NCBI GenBank assembly: GCA_963693105.1
Contig: OY843752.1
Location: 992,001 to 1,056,000 of the forward strand
DNA: 64,000 bases
Direction of reading: 5' to 3'
From: Oxydemutator sp963693105
GTDB lineage: Bacteria > Pseudomonadota > Gammaproteobacteria > Poriferisulfidales > Oxydemutatoraceae
Shown piece by piece: positions 24,201 to 28,492 of the stretch (its first letter is position 1; every line of letters starts with the position of its first letter). A program made the position numbers and the translations under genes. The notes under the pieces are model-generated. The model made no database searches. It saw nothing but the letters and a program-made list of their open reading frames with translations, and was not told where the DNA came from.

Positions 24201-26922
24201 CGGCATCCCGACGCGCGCCATGATGGTGGACTGGGAAGTGTTGCACGACACGACCACAGCCGCCGACTTCGTCGCCGTAACCGGCACGGCGACGATACCG
24301 GTCGCCGAAGACCCGTTCTCGAATCCGACGATGAGCGGCGAGATTCGCATCCGGATTGCGTTTGACAGCGACGCCCACACCGACGACATCGAGGAGAGCT
24401 TCAGCGTGCGGCTGACTGGCGCGCGCGGCGCCGGCAACGACGGAATCGCCGTCGTGGCGGGGCCGGCCGACGGGACGATAGCCCGGCTCGATATGGCGCC
24501 GCCGACACTGGTGGACAATGCGCCGGCCTGGGGCGCAGGCCAGACGACCCTGTGGCTGCAAGTGAACGAGCCGTTCAAGGTACTGCCGGCGGATAGCAGG
24601 AACGCCGCCGCCGACACGGTCAGCCTGACGACATTGCCCGCCGGTGACTTCACGGTAACCGAGAGCATGGGCACGGCCGCCGCGGAGACCATCATGGTCA
24701 ACGGCGTTACGGCGTTCCCCGCCAACCAGGCGCTGAGACTGTCGCTTGCGCGCGCGATTGCCGCCAATGTGAGCAACTTGTATGTGATGTATGAATATTC
24801 GGGTGGCAACGCGGTTTATGACACGGCGCTGGAACGCGGCCTGGCCGGTGCGGGCGGGCGCAACAGGATGGTGGACCAATCGGTTATGCTGACGAACATC
24901 GACCCGAGAGAGGACACGGACGGCGACGGCATACCGGACGTGACGGAGGCGCGCATCAGCGGCGCCGCGGGCAATCCGTTTGAGGCGGTTACGGCGCTTC
25001 AGCAGCCGGTGTTCAATATGAGCCGCACCGGCGCTTTCCCGTTCATCGCCTATTCCGGAATCCGCAGACACGGTGTCAGGGGCCATCTTGGCGTGGGCAC
25101 CGTGCCCTCCGGTTCCACGACGCAGACGGCGGCGGCGACCATCACAGCTTATTACTCCGGCAACACCTTTGGTTACAACGGCACTTATGAATGCTTCGAC
25201 GGCAACGATCGATTCCCGGCGAACTACGCGGCGCCGTTGTCGGACGGTGGCTGTGCGCCGGTGGATTGGGGCAACATCCCGCTCGGCGAGCACACAATTG
25301 CCTGGCTGGCGCAGTCTGCGGATGGCGTGTGGGCGGTGAGGAACGGCGCCCTGCCGCGTCAGGTCATAAGGCGGATACCGGAGTTGAACATGGACTCGCA
25401 GCGTCTGTTCACGACGGGCATGACGACGGTGACGTTGTCGGCTTCGCTGGAAAACGGCGACGCCGCCGTCAGCGCGATCAGCGGCGTCCAGATTCTGGTT
25501 ACGCAAGGCGACGGCAGCACCTTGACCCGGCTGCTCTCCAGCAACGCGGACGGCAGCCGCTTCAGCACCACCTCGGCGCAGACGGTTGCATCCACCTGGA
25601 GGATTACCGGTTTGTCGGGGGCCACTTTGTGGCGCACGACGAACGACGCGAGGAATCATCCGGCGCTCTCCAATATTTCGCTGGGCCTGTTGCGTGAAAC
25701 GGAAGTCGTGCCGACGGGCGGCGCTGAGCTTCCGCCGCTGCTGGGGCGGGCGGTGTTGAGGCAGGGGAGCAGCGCCATCAACGTGCTGGCGGAAGGCGGA
25801 ATGGGCTACACATTGTCGATTCCGGTGGAGAACTACGATGACATCGGCGGCTTGTCGGCGGCTGGCAGCGTGAGCGACGAAAGCGGGGTACTGTCTTCTG
25901 TAACAGGCGCCCCAAGCGTCGCAGACAAGAGTTACGAGGTCATGCTGGATGTGAACGCGGGTGTTGCCGCGACGACGGATAGAGCGGTGATTCGCGTGAC
26001 GATAGCGGCTGCGGCCGGCGCACAGACCGTGGCGCTCTACCGTTACCCGATTGTGGCTGCAAGCGCGCCGCTGGCGACAGCACGCACCGACACCGACCGC
26101 GACGGCATAGCGGATGTGTATGACGACTACAATGCCGTCGCCCACCTGCCGGTGGAGGTTGCCGGGGAGGACATGGCCGGCGCCAACGGCTGGCATCACA
26201 TCCGCCCGGTGCTGCCGGTGCACGATTTGCATCTTGGCGAAACGACGCTGGAGAGGCTTGCGGAAATCACGCAAGCGGACAGGGTGGATGAGTACGCAGA
26301 GTACGCGGCGTCGCAACTGGATGTGGCCGTTACCGGCAGCGCCAGTCTGGCGGCGGTGTACGACTTTGAGATCAGCGGCGTCAACTTTGCGTCCGTGATG
26401 ACGGGCACCATCGTCGGCGGCGCGGCGGGCGTCATCATACCGCTGCCGCGCAGTTTGTATGCCACCCGCGTGAGCCTGGAGAAGTATCCGTCGGGCAATC
26501 CGTTCGTCATAGGCGAAAACAATATGGACGACAACAATAAATACGGCTTTGCGCCGCTCGAAGAAGACGGCGCCTGCCCCGACGACACGATGGAGGAGGG
26601 CAGCCCGTACCGCGACCGCGTCAGCGGAACTCTCAGAAGCACGAAGCGCATCGGCGCCGACTTCGAAGAAGGCATCGTCGACGCCTGCCTGGTGGTCTAT
26701 ATCGAGGACGGCAGCGCCAACGACGAGGATGGCATCGTCAACGGCGTCATCAAGGACCCGCTCGGCATCCGCGACGAGGGCCCCAACCTCAACAACGGCG
26801 GCAGCCGCCACCACAGCGGCGCCTTCAGCCCCGCCGCCCTCGCCATCCTGTTGCTGCTTGCCTTGTTCGCAGGGTGGGCGCGCCGCCGCCTCTCTCCGTC
26901 ATTTCCGCTTTCGCGGGAATGA
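9217..26922 (+). CDS. Giant secreted Calx-beta/PKD-repeat protein (5,901 residues)
   Basis: A single open frame of 17.7 kb. Residues 1 to about 31 form a signal peptide (hydrophobic core AAAGFFYLAFIW, then SASAQA). Next come a module with a TCEVGV start and SWWEF motif (about 32-255), a proline linker, and PKD-like modules to about residue 1175. Then come five Calx-beta-like modules, a second copy of the N-terminal module (about 1759-2000), one more PKD-like module, and about 24 further Calx-beta-like modules to near residue 5090. Most Calx-beta modules show the DDxLNEAxETFxV signature. Two thrombospondin-3-like calcium motifs follow (DTDGDGIPD near 5234, DTDRDGIAD near 5625). The protein ends with a hydrophobic helix at about 5869-5888 and an Arg cluster, a CTERM-like sorting tail preceded by NNGGSRHHSG. 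The likely role is a calcium-stabilised surface or adhesion protein. I count only about eight lysines. GC looks lower than in the neighbours. Confidence 0.85.
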   Translation: MMLQNNVFTARRIAAAGFFYLAFIWSASAQAQTCEVGVDRTNDSGNQSVSQGTTFHVPITFSSGCGSIVTGGAKVRVTYFMGPYSGFDNIVQALGAFQPHAQPQPDAQGDNFGEGAVLFRISRRSWWEFTAAEIAEGSGTIPFYVVPTAPINAQFHFSIVDTVQNGYRAADGNLYATNASFRFGSSGLSIGITGAVDLLDVMGAVDSNILLAHAFNRRVAPFTQRGGGGTAGDLNTQSSGFVVRSGLFTVTAPSTPPPPPSPTVTVSATVGTNQTVTEGNSVTLSGTVSSTVDATLAYQWLQTDSDGDSLASGSPRRVTLTNGDGTQAMVRTLTANATFTAPDVSATENYHFRLIATATATGQPGSTTRSQVVTIAVENQAIAPTAPTVTVGPDQTVFDGDTVTLTGNVSGGDGNLTYQWQQITSSTDTTVITSGAGWAGALAPAASAAPGADGLSNATFTAPNQITSAEYVFLLTGTGGGVSTTGTVVVTVVDNDPPAVPAIENSVSGGLDPNRLPEDTVNAGSVFFSSPGITNPDGDALTQLWTAMPTSPAIVFGNGGRFPAASYSTPELSPEQRAIVYTITFTTTDTQGNMAIATTAITVIDDDGIPTADAGADQDAVNAGDTVTLDGSNSLNSAGVIAGTGDLDYHWEQVDAPQPGATTLSDITITDDRMATATFVAPSSTGARYFRLSVTDNITGRSHSGFVTITVSEQAATAPTVNAGSNQTVFDGDTVTLTGNVSGGDGALTYQWQQITSLADHTVITGGTGWATALTPAASATPGAGGVSNATFTAPNQITSADYVFLLTGTGTGGSTTDTVVVTVVDDDPPVVSSIENTYRGDLARVPENEELGDFEELVATVTNAPDNDTLTYAWMASPASPGITFDPTDATGSAGVQRTDYATPELTAQQRAIVYTITFTATDSQGNVGTATTTMTVIDGDGRPTADAGADQTVAAGQTVVLDGSGSLNSAGVVAGTGDLDYTWVQTSDGSGNPAVLSEVALSNAMSATATFAAPASTGPRFFRLSVSDNIVGGGGVVDYVRIGVVGAPMVDVGTNCIDSDFTCGQSVTEGASVTLSGTVSSTVDATLAYQWLQTDSDGDSLASGSPRVALTDDTGTQETVTSLTANATFTAPDVSAMENYYFRLIATATAAGQVGGATQSQVVTIGVENQAAAPDIRVGWRVADRTRTISENAGTVGLFAEILEPEAGTSLGGIADFTFRASITGGNTGDYALGSAGNQTVTLGESSRSAQVSVTITDDALNEATETFTVVLDSLSDSSVQFTAATTAATVTITDNDAITATIEGPATAQEGAQASFTVRLSGESQGEVTVQLDVSGVTPADYTLPAEGDSVMIRAGATTASYVVTLENDVLNEATEDLVVSIGTITPGSGAGVVTAAGSPSNSATTEIMDSNPVSITLPVTEATTRVGEGGTATLNVRLSIVSAGAITATYSITGVEGSDYDNTVATGSVRIDAGQISGQIRIPIRADGVGEPDETLTVRLTGAEGASAAGVVTIGSDNSVDITIPASEAAVQTFTLAGPSQISEGGAGTYTLTRSGVDLSATLSVNWNAVGGTVTGADFNGGTLPGGTVDFSGSQTTGTFAIGAFDDTLNEAAETFAIRFAAAGATVPDDYSVTITDDDAITATIERAGDENVPEGSTAVFNVILSGGTPTVDTTLSYAISGTAVSNDYADDSGGSITIEDPATQGQIRISILADEAAEDTETLIVTLTGGSGAGTVSIGSVPDNAASIMISTIGSASAQTQTCEVGVGQNNQNQNVGQGTTLNVLITFSDGCDNVVSDGNILRIPYFVLPWSGLSNVAAALGSRQPHGQEDALPPDLNREGDLVWRRLSQRSWWDFTSAEVANGSGQIPFYIVPGAPLGGQFRFLIVERIRNGYATPLPDSSVYEFGTVFSFSVVNVGDTFFSVVDAASASLRVTNTVATGEGVVNASGVSAFHRHAAAFPGASGGGAGTFGATHLDVVAGYVVRSGIYTVTAPSTPLPTPSPTATAGPDQTVTEGNFVTLSGTVSSTVDATLTYQWLQTDSSGDALAGDSARRVTLTHGDGTQQAVRALTANATFTAPDVSATENYYFRLSATATATGQSASTTQSRLVTITVENQAAPDIRVGWRVADRTRTISENAGTINLAAEILEPEAGTSLGGIADFTFRASIMGGNTGDYALGSGGNQTVTLGDSTRSAQVSVTITDDVLNEATETFTVVLDSLSDSSVQFTDAATAATVIITDNDAITATIESAGDENVAEGGMAAFVVTLSGGTATVATTLLYEIGGTDIDASDYRDDGNGSITIPTGSTTRTISILILADIAGESTETLVVTLTGGSGAGTVSIGSVPDNAARIMISTNEAASHIFAIEGPLAINEGEGSTYTLTRTGPDLADGRLFVAWEAVAGTATAADFSGGLPDGRVEFTGVQTTATFSINILDDALNEAAETFTIEFSAAGVVPLPYSVTINDNDAITATIERVGDDENVAEGSTAVFNVTLSGATPTVETTLSYGIDGGTGHDTGDFADPGSGSITIAEATTQGQIRISILADEAAEDTETLIVTLDDIMAPGGGAVSIGTTDTASITIPLNAGAVRTFELTGTSPITISEGDMATYTLSRDGSDLSAPLSVNWEAVAGTATGADFSGGTLSSGTVVFTGSQMTGTFDIATFDDTLNEAAETFTIRFSGDGDTVVVPGDHSVTITDNDAITATIALDGDENVAEGGMAMFVVTLSGGTATAATMLSYGISGVNIEANDYTDDDGGSITIQTGSTTGSITISILADDDTQSAESTETLIVTLNNIDAPGGGDVAIGGAPDNAASIMIPADDASQTFAIEGPQAIDEGSTETYTLRRTGVGLGADTLSVTWNTVADTATGADFGSGLPGGTVSFTGSQTTMAFSITILDDTLNEAAETFTIEFSAAGETVSVPGDHSVTITDNDAITATIERAGDENVAEGGTAMFDVTLSGGTPTTDTTLSYSIDGVADSDFEDLGDSGSITIEDPATQGQIRISILADQAAEDTETLTVMLTGINALGAASIGSSPDNTADIRIPLNAAAVHSVELTGPSEISEGGQGAYTLSRTGPDLSTTLSVDWNAVAGTATGADFDGETLPDGTVSFTSSETEKTFSITIRDDTLNETTETFAIRFGTNSIIDGGVAVPETEEVTIADDDDITVTLGSDTNSVLQGNSVVFTVLLTGAPEGSASAVTVPFTVGGIATADDYTATLSDGTALDTRTLSIPAGASSGQITFNTHAAEENEPDETLIVTLGTPTVISGVGGRIRLSDTANSEEVAMPAPARALTLAVHHFFRPVTEFDETNGSLTRTFEITVDGDPFTSPTQVTWTLAPLTVEVDVFEIDPPNTVLTGTESVLGGPNEFSVVVNGDRLNEPDETFIMSLSIADPTADGGTRIGTGTVVTIRDNNDITVNLASSRGRVNEGEEVEFTVSLTGAMEGSASTVTVPFTVGGTATLNEDYTVTLSGGTSGTLIIPPRTFSGQIRAAISSHTPDEGNEHLIVTLGTPSVISGVGGEIRLGTGSARVDMPIAARTLNLTGQSSINENIGTVTFSIGLAGDAFSSPTAVTWMVTTGTTVGMAGADDISSARTGSVDLVDGTQNFSVTVEDDMLNEADETFTVSISIADPAADNGTDLATTNIEVTIVDNDAIEVSIEGPAMVSENTQTEARPTTFTVTVVLSGPSQGDVEVPLDVTSMDATLGADYTLPGGNSVVISAGATTASYAIVLADDNLNETTETLVVSIGTIPEPGDGVGEVTVAAAPSNSVTTEIIDGDPVVVSISAVETTVAEGGTATLNVRLNVASAGVITASYTITGVDDDDYIGTTSGDVRIDAGQLSGDITLPIRADRRGEAAETLTVRLTGVTAASEAGRVVPNTNTSVAMIIIPDNTSVRTLLLINTIVRSITENPSGIVERSLGFNIWAIGAHFTTSTRVNWRVIHQTIDGAEQPTSDADFRVSSGTHLFPVGENFGGTITLHITGDGLNEPPESGMLEISIADPTTDSGTIVDNSGNRGRFIIRDAAVDAVTADIVADSATVNEGDMANFTVTLSGGLAPSVDVGYTINGDGRSDLAQQLSLTGRTANVTTHQISVQINQDTLNESTETLTVTLGDVIPASGGIGRAGASTSASIEIPQNDEITFEIQRPDGAPSITHIDEGESIQYSVVANPGGINAGGAFEIEWEAEVLAQMNTDDPNINSVGGRDLAVGAGSVTQPTNLNVISALAGRVTGTIRYGAGLTAEQIALSPIFVEALEDAREEGVEEVGLRLTGVTRDPGEGPVSIDSSTVRFSINESTAQQRFLSFQTATANADEGDTVAFAVELTGLAPEAGAPVTVEVVVAGDGDNPAEDGDYGALSSNTLSFDATGIRTLSFVIADDDLNESAETVLVSLQNLAGGGGAGVGLRGGGNRSVAVEIAESDPVTYSISGADTAEEGATATFTVRLSGQSEGSVEVPISASADDGISASDRSGPPAMVTVSTGDTTAPFDVFFIDDTVNEPNESITIGVGDGFVANLAAGQVSRTPGAAGQSVRTTVTDNDAAVYSIEAVDSMVQEGGATDFTVRLTRADGSGDVITAGADVTLTWEAMVSQGNTDGPNTNDLPDIVGGMADGSHSGDVTIAAGQSEATITLSLLSDQLEESAETLTVTLGGSATVGSGGGTVTPATDAGDRTATVTIPANTAATRILFAELADGAGVQESNTGTDLYLLRLNIPSESTLSEPLVVHWDVSTSTGAANPVEEGDFETITGMVTFPVGAGDDSTQPVGLRIVDDFLNEGEEQFQITWRTTDTDTAVPLALDATVPADPDDTIFISESRTLRTGRHEVHLSGGFQATFQSLTRTLTAPLILPFVVAQTGESVANFEGVNSARVSTENGVTELVITLASIAATGGFGASSLYDFIIIGDDYNEGHQAATVTFVQQLVGPDGRIWEPRSAGPVSINIAPAGIYIVASDEDRTFVSIGDATEAATEGADAVFPITTTGGIPTRAMMVDWEVLHDTTTAADFVAVTGTATIPVAEDPFSNPTMSGEIRIRIAFDSDAHTDDIEESFSVRLTGARGAGNDGIAVVAGPADGTIARLDMAPPTLVDNAPAWGAGQTTLWLQVNEPFKVLPADSRNAAADTVSLTTLPAGDFTVTESMGTAAAETIMVNGVTAFPANQALRLSLARAIAANVSNLYVMYEYSGGNAVYDTALERGLAGAGGRNRMVDQSVMLTNIDPREDTDGDGIPDVTEARISGAAGNPFEAVTALQQPVFNMSRTGAFPFIAYSGIRRHGVRGHLGVGTVPSGSTTQTAAATITAYYSGNTFGYNGTYECFDGNDRFPANYAAPLSDGGCAPVDWGNIPLGEHTIAWLAQSADGVWAVRNGALPRQVIRRIPELNMDSQRLFTTGMTTVTLSASLENGDAAVSAISGVQILVTQGDGSTLTRLLSSNADGSRFSTTSAQTVASTWRITGLSGATLWRTTNDARNHPALSNISLGLLRETEVVPTGGAELPPLLGRAVLRQGSSAINVLAEGGMGYTLSIPVENYDDIGGLSAAGSVSDESGVLSSVTGAPSVADKSYEVMLDVNAGVAATTDRAVIRVTIAAAAGAQTVALYRYPIVAASAPLATARTDTDRDGIADVYDDYNAVAHLPVEVAGEDMAGANGWHHIRPVLPVHDLHLGETTLERLAEITQADRVDEYAEYAASQLDVAVTGSASLAAVYDFEISGVNFASVMTGTIVGGAAGVIIPLPRSLYATRVSLEKYPSGNPFVIGENNMDDNNKYGFAPLEEDGACPDDTMEEGSPYRDRVSGTLRSTKRIGADFEEGIVDACLVVYIEDGSANDEDGIVNGVIKDPLGIRDEGPNLNNGGSRHHSGAFSPAALAILLLLALFAGWARRRLSPSFPLSRE
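10369..12360 (+). repeat. Two tandem copies of a 332-residue PKD-like block
   Basis: A block of three PKD/cadherin-like modules is repeated in tandem with a period of 996 bp at its start, drifting to about 1,005 bp later through in-frame indels. The anchor GTGTTTGATGGCGACACAG occurs at 10405 and 11401. The order in both copies is the TVFDGDTVTLTGNVSGGDG module, a module ending YTITFTxTDxQGN, and a module beginning PTADAGADQ. A related module (VTLSGTVSSTVDATLAYQWLQ) flanks the pair on both sides, near 10040 and 12420, and recurs near 15270. Confidence 0.85.
12745..24490 (+). repeat. Array of about 29 Calx-beta-like modules
   Basis: Modules of about 110-120 residues recur, each with an acidic DD/ADxxxE turn followed by an ETxxVxL strand. 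Counting that signature gives about 29 copies, five before the internal N-terminal module and the rest after it. Between about 15960 and 18400 two module types alternate as a higher-order unit. One type starts AITATIExAGDENV and the other has EGPxxIxEG with TYTLxRTG. The starts of the first type at 15961, 16642, 17344 and 18045 give a period of about 680-700 bp. Modules beyond about 20900 are more divergent. Confidence 0.75.
14490..15220 (+). repeat. Internal second copy of the N-terminal module, including the signal-peptide end
   Basis: From SASAQTQTCEVGVGQ onward this segment repeats the mature N terminus (SASAQAQTCEVGVDR at about 9292). The GSGxIPFYxVPxAP and RSWWxFTxAE motifs and the proline-rich linker (APSTPLPTPSP) are shared. 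The homology starts within the signal peptide of copy one, about 5.2 kb upstream. That is what an in-frame fusion of two tandem copies of the gene's 5' part would leave. Here the region follows directly on a Calx-beta module (ASIMISTIG). Confidence 0.85.
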
Positions 26923-26927
26923 CGGAG
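26894..26927. repeat. Inverted repeat spanning the giant gene's stop and the purE start
   Basis: Arms of 15 bp with one mismatch (CTCCGTCATTTCCGC at 26894-26908 and GCGGGAATGACGGAG at 26913-26927) surround a 4-nt loop. The core resembles the dispersed GTCATTCCCGCGAAAGCGGGAATGAC-type repeats common in proteobacteria (in Neisseria, the dRS3 family). The repeat encodes the last residues of the giant protein and contains both its TGA and the purE ATG. Folded in mRNA, it would occlude the purE start. Confidence 0.7.
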
Positions 26928-27416
26928 AAGGCGGCAAGCGTCGGCCTGATTATGGGCAGCGCCGGCGATTGGCCGGTGCTCCGCCACGCCGCCGAACAGC
27001 TCGAACGCTTCTCGATTCCCTATGAAAAAAAGGTCGTGTCGGCGCACCGCGCGCCGGCGCTGATGTTCGACTACGCCAAAAGCGCCGAACAACGCGGCCT
27101 GCAATGCATCATCGCCGGCGCCGGCGGCGCCGCGCACCTGCCGGGCATGGTGGCGGCGCTGACGACGCTGCCGGTGCTCGGCGTGCCGGTGCCGGGGCGC
27201 TTTCTGTCGGGGCACGATTCGCTTCTGTCCATCGTGCAGATGCCCAAAGGCGTTCCGGTCGCGACTTTCGCCATCGGCGAGGCCGGCGCCGCCAACGCAG
27301 GCCTGTTCGCCTGCGCCCTGCTCGCCGCCGACTCCCCGGAATTGAAAAAAGCCCTCCGGAAATTCCGCGACGACCAGCGCCAAAGCGTTCTCCAGTCCGT
27401 TTTACCCGGCGAATAG
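26919..27416 (+). CDS. purE: N5-carboxyaminoimidazole ribonucleotide mutase PurE
   Basis: The 165-residue class I PurE isomerises N5-CAIR to CAIR, the step after PurK. It shows the family motifs VGLIMGSAGDW (substrate phosphate loop), KKVVSAHRAP with the catalytic histidine, and AGAGGAAHLPGMVAA. The ATG overlaps the giant gene's stop as ATGA, inside an inverted repeat, so translation may depend on ribosomes that finish the 5,901-codon gene. No separate Shine-Dalgarno sequence is visible. An internal promoter in the giant gene cannot be excluded. Confidence 0.9.
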   Translation: MTEKAASVGLIMGSAGDWPVLRHAAEQLERFSIPYEKKVVSAHRAPALMFDYAKSAEQRGLQCIIAGAGGAAHLPGMVAALTTLPVLGVPVPGRFLSGHDSLLSIVQMPKGVPVATFAIGEAGAANAGLFACALLAADSPELKKALRKFRDDQRQSVLQSVLPGE

Positions 27417-27451
27417 ACACGGCGCGTGACGGCGGGCGTCGGCGGTGCGCC

Positions 27452-27481
27452 TTGACGCCGCCGCCTTCGCCGCCCTACAAT
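27452..27481 (+). promoter_or_regulatory. pyrB promoter
   Basis: TTGACG (27452-27457) and TACAAT (27476-27481) are each one mismatch from consensus, with an 18-bp spacer. Transcription would begin near 27488. That leaves only a few bases before the GTG I assign as the pyrB start, so the mRNA may be nearly leaderless or the true start may be slightly downstream. Confidence 0.6.
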
Positions 27482-27490
27482 AGCCGTTTA

Positions 27491-28492
27491 GTGGCTACGC
27501 CTTTTCTACCGGACGCTTTTTCATCCTCCCGGCTGCAACTCAACGAGCAGGGGCGGCTGCGCCATTTTCTCTCTATCGCCGGGCTTTCCCGCGAACATCT
27601 CGTCGAAATTCTCGACACCGCGCAATCTTTCTCCGGCGCCGGCGACCGCGCCGCCAGAAAAGTTCCGCTGCTGCGCGGCAAGACCGTCGTCAATCTGTTC
27701 TTCGAGGCGAGCACGCGCACGCGCTCGACTTTCGAACTCGCGGCCAAGCGCCTGTCGGCGGACGTGCTCAACCTCGACATGGACACCGCCGCGGTGCAGA
27801 AGGGCGAATCGCTGATTGACACGCTCAGGAACATGCAGGCGATGGATGTGGATATGTTCGTCGTGCGCCACGGCGACAGCGGCGCCGCGCAGTTCATCGC
27901 GCGCAATGTCGGCGAAGGCGTCGCCGTCGTCAACGCCGGCGACGGCAGCCACGCCCACCCGACGCAGGCGATGCTCGATTTGTTCACCATCCGCCATTAC
28001 AAGAAGGATTTTTCGCCGCTGCGCGTCGCCATCGTCGGCGACATCCGCCATTCGCGCGTGGCGCGCTCGCAAATCGCGGCGCTGAATCTGCTCGGCGCCA
28101 GAGACATCCGCCTCATCGGCCCGAAGACGCTGATGCCGTCGGGCGTCGAACAGCTCGGCGCGCGCGTTTTCAACCACATCGAGGAAGGGCTGGCAGGCGC
28201 CGATGTCATCATTTTGCTGCGCCTGCAAAAGGAGCGGATGCGCGGCGGTTTTCTGCCGAGCGAGGGCGAATACTACCGGCGCTACGGCCTCAACTCGCGC
28301 CGCCTGGCGCTGGCCGACGGCGACGCCATCGTCATGCATCCGGGGCCGATCAACCGCGGCGTCGAGATCAGCTCGCTGGTGGCCGACGGCAGCCGCTCGG
28401 TCATCCTCCGGCAGGTCGCGTTCGGCATCGCGGTTCGCATGGCGGTGATGTCGCTCGCGGTCAGCGGCCAGCTCGGCGGGCGCGCGCGGTGA
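27491..28492 (+). CDS. pyrB: Aspartate carbamoyltransferase catalytic subunit PyrB
   Basis: The 333-residue enzyme makes carbamoyl aspartate from carbamoyl phosphate and aspartate. It has the carbamoyl-phosphate loop FFEASTRTRSTFE, the HGDSGAAQF segment, NAGDGSHAHPTQAMLD, and HPGPINRGVEI near the C terminus. The N-terminal LQLNEQGRLRHFLSI closely follows the Pseudomonas-type long PyrB, which assembles with an inactive dihydroorotase homologue rather than PyrI. Such a homologue follows with a GTGA overlap. The GTG start fits the length of that class (334 residues). No PyrI is encoded here. Confidence 0.9.
   Translation: MATPFLPDAFSSSRLQLNEQGRLRHFLSIAGLSREHLVEILDTAQSFSGAGDRAARKVPLLRGKTVVNLFFEASTRTRSTFELAAKRLSADVLNLDMDTAAVQKGESLIDTLRNMQAMDVDMFVVRHGDSGAAQFIARNVGEGVAVVNAGDGSHAHPTQAMLDLFTIRHYKKDFSPLRVAIVGDIRHSRVARSQIAALNLLGARDIRLIGPKTLMPSGVEQLGARVFNHIEEGLAGADVIILLRLQKERMRGGFLPSEGEYYRRYGLNSRRLALADGDAIVMHPGPINRGVEISSLVADGSRSVILRQVAFGIAVRMAVMSLAVSGQLGGRAR

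Noticed and set aside
23866..26814. A 982-codon open frame on the minus strand opposite the end of the giant gene
   Set aside because: It has no recognisable domain, is rich in Arg, Gly and His, and mirrors the codon pattern of the plus-strand gene. Several other long frames opposite the giant gene (for example 15022-17718) have the same nature. These are antisense shadows produced by high GC.
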